NCBI GenBank assembly: GCA_965602805.1
Contig: CBFCZK010000002.1
Span: 1-64,000 of the forward strand
Length of the DNA stretch: 64,000 nucleotides
Source: Thiomicrorhabdus sp965602805
Lineage (GTDB): Bacteria > Pseudomonadota > Gammaproteobacteria > Thiomicrospirales > Thiomicrospiraceae
Reading direction: 5' to 3'
Shown: piece by piece, positions 62,733 through 64,000 of the stretch
Layout of the letters: the number at the start of each line of letters is the position of its first letter
Numbering within the stretch: position 1 is the stretch's first letter
Made by a program: the position numbers and the translations under genes
Notes under the pieces: generated by a model
The model's input: only the letters and a program-made list of their open reading frames with translations
Told to the model about the DNA's origin: nothing
The model's database searches: none

Positions 62733-63195
62733 ACAAGTGACATATCAAATCCCCATAACCCCAAATAATAGTTCCAACAGCAACAACCCAAAACTCTCGA
62801 GCCTTAACTATTTTGTTATTTTTTTTGTTTACAGAATCAACAAATAGCTGAACTTCTTGAGGAGTTGGAGAGTTATCAAGTGCATTGCGCTTATTCGCCA
62901 TATCAAAATATTCATCCAACTCTTCCTCTGTTCTGGGCGTCTTATTATTGTCTAAGCTTTTTACTTCATTATAGTCATGTTCGTAATTATCAGCCACTTC
63001 TTGATTTTTACGTATTTGCTTTATATCTCCGAGCGCCAAAAAAATGCCATATAGCACAAGCACGGCACCACTCCTTGCAAAATCCTCACAATCCGCTTTA
63101 TCAATCCAAACCAATGGAGATACACCTGCAAGCAATACAATGAGGGCAGAAAAAACAATTATATTCACTATAGCTGACATCAAATTTATTCCCAT
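62713..63195 (-). CDS. Unrecognised membrane protein
   Basis: 160 residues. There are two hydrophobic stretches near the N terminus (about 6-30 and 42-58), a long charged middle (about 60-130, rich in N, D, E and K), and a third hydrophobic stretch near the C terminus (about 135-152, WVVAVGTIIWGYGDLICHLF). I do not recognise a family. The last residues are encoded by a 16-bp tandem repeat, so the natural C terminus may have been changed. The start at 63195 (MGINLMSAIV) or the second Met are both possible. The AT-rich surroundings and neighbouring broken recombinase suggest acquired DNA. Confidence 0.55.
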   Translation of the reverse strand: MGINLMSAIVNIIVFSALIVLLAGVSPLVWIDKADCEDFARSGAVLVLYGIFLALGDIKQIRKNQEVADNYEHDYNEVKSLDNNKTPRTEEELDEYFDMANKRNALDNSPTPQEVQLFVDSVNKKNNKIVKAREFWVVAVGTIIWGYGDLICHLFNTCNV

Positions 63196-63364
63196 TACGA
63201 TAAAGTTAGTGTAATTTAAAATGCACTCAAACTACATACAAAACTCTTGAAAAACTTGGTGTATCTCTAACATATGAGTGTCAAGACAGTATTGCTTTAG
63301 TTGAAAAAAACTGGGTTGCTCATTAATCATTAGAGATAAGACATAACAGTTAGGAAAGATCTAT
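63196..63364. other. AT-rich gap, no gene seen
   Basis: 169 bp between two unrecognised minus-strand genes. It should contain the promoter of the 62713 gene. I see no strong hairpin or repeat. Confidence 0.35.
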
Positions 63365-64000
63365 TTATTCTGAAATAACAAAGTGATGTGTTTCTGTATT
63401 AAGCTCCCGAAAAAAGTCTTCCGAACGCAATATTTTTGCATGGCATACATATACCGAATTACCGGTAAACTTCTTCTCATTCCACATCAGATATTTGTCT
63501 TTTTCAACTGCTGTGAATGTTCCACATAACGATTTTAATTCTTTAGGGTGGGTCGGCTGCCAATCGTTGTACCAAAACGATGAAAATCCAATCTTAATAT
63601 TGTCAATGTAATAACAATAAACACCATTCCAGGTTGAACCAGTTATATTTTTAGTATCTATATTACACTTAGGAAGGAAAAGTCCTCTTGCTTCTAAATC
63701 AGAGTGCCAATGACCATACCTATTAAGCGGGAATGGTGTAGTAACTAATACTAGATTGTCACTTTCATCATTCTTGTTAAATTCATAAATTAATTCGTTG
63801 TCAAGGAGATTCCCAATAGATAAAGAGCCTGAACGCTCTTCTATTTGTAGGTTCTCAGCATGGACTCCATCAGTCACAGCTTTTGCAACGGATAGATCAA
63901 TCCAATTATTTTCGTCGATTTTTATAGGCAGTGAAAAAGCCAACAAGTCTACGGAACCGTCAGCTTTAATGAAACTCGCCAAAACCTGCTCGACAAATTG
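63365..64000 (-). CDS. Unrecognised protein, 5' end outside the window
   Basis: The frame is open from the right edge to the stop at 63365, giving at least 211 residues; an internal ATG at 63982 is probably not the start, because the frame continues as QFVEQVLASFIKADG. The protein is soluble-looking and rich in aromatic residues (WYNDWQPTHP, STWNGVYCYY). No known motif was recognised. It may form a unit with the membrane protein downstream, 169 bp away on the same strand. Confidence 0.55.
   Translation of the reverse strand, partial: QFVEQVLASFIKADGSVDLLAFSLPIKIDENNWIDLSVAKAVTDGVHAENLQIEERSGSLSIGNLLDNELIYEFNKNDESDNLVLVTTPFPLNRYGHWHSDLEARGLFLPKCNIDTKNITGSTWNGVYCYYIDNIKIGFSSFWYNDWQPTHPKELKSLCGTFTAVEKDKYLMWNEKKFTGNSVYVCHAKILRSEDFFRELNTETHHFVISE

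Overview
The window looks like a piece of chromosome from a low-to-mid-GC gammaproteobacterium, most likely of the Thiotrichales/Piscirickettsiaceae type (Hydrogenovibrio, Thiomicrorhabdus or Methylophaga relatives). This rests on gene order (leuCDB-asd-truA-trpF-trpB-trpA-accD-folC-purF-metZ, and folP-glmM-tpiA-secG-tRNA-Leu-nuoA-N) and is an inference, not a database match.

Layout. (1) 1-10.5 kb is an accessory, decaying region beside two tandem initiator tRNA genes. It holds remnants of a nucleoside-type ABC importer, an ethanolamine cluster (eutR, eutB, eutC, eat) whose permease gene is cut by an IS21-family element, a broken tyrosine integrase, an IS3-family remnant and a Fic protein gene. 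(2) 10.5-25.5 kb is a complete 14-gene complex I operon on the minus strand, nuoA to nuoN, followed by a DUF2818 gene. (3) 25.6-48 kb is housekeeping: tRNA-Leu, secG, tpiA, glmM, folP, ftsH, rlmE, yhbY, metZ, purF, a SPOR protein, folC, accD, trpABF, truA, asd, bactofilin plus M23 peptidase, and leuBDC. (4) 47.8-54.4 kb, plus strand, carries queE, rlmD and a metal ABC importer in which one permease is fused to an MntR/DtxR-like repressor domain. (5) 54.4-61.5 kb holds a Bfd-like ferredoxin, a MITE, a PilZ-like protein, a Cache-GGDEF diguanylate cyclase, a SulP transporter, a small membrane protein, ppnP, DUF2798, DUF2721 and a truncated gloA. (6) 61.5-64 kb is a second AT-rich accessory stretch with an intact divergent gloA, a frameshifted serine recombinase and two unrecognised genes.

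How it works together: the core encodes respiratory NADH oxidation, branched-chain and aromatic amino-acid synthesis, purine, folate and fatty-acid precursors, cell-envelope genes and rRNA modification. The ethanolamine cluster would deaminate imported ethanolamine with B12-dependent EutBC, but the permease is broken and the neighbouring nucleoside importer is deleted, so this edge is being lost.

Most notable: the permease-repressor fusion at 52.1-53.5 kb; a dispersed perfect palindrome CCAGGCCTGG found five times, only in core DNA, once at the centre of a long palindromic terminator; a 161-bp MITE; and a gloA fragment lying next to a diverged full copy. No CRISPR array and no recognisable defence system were seen.
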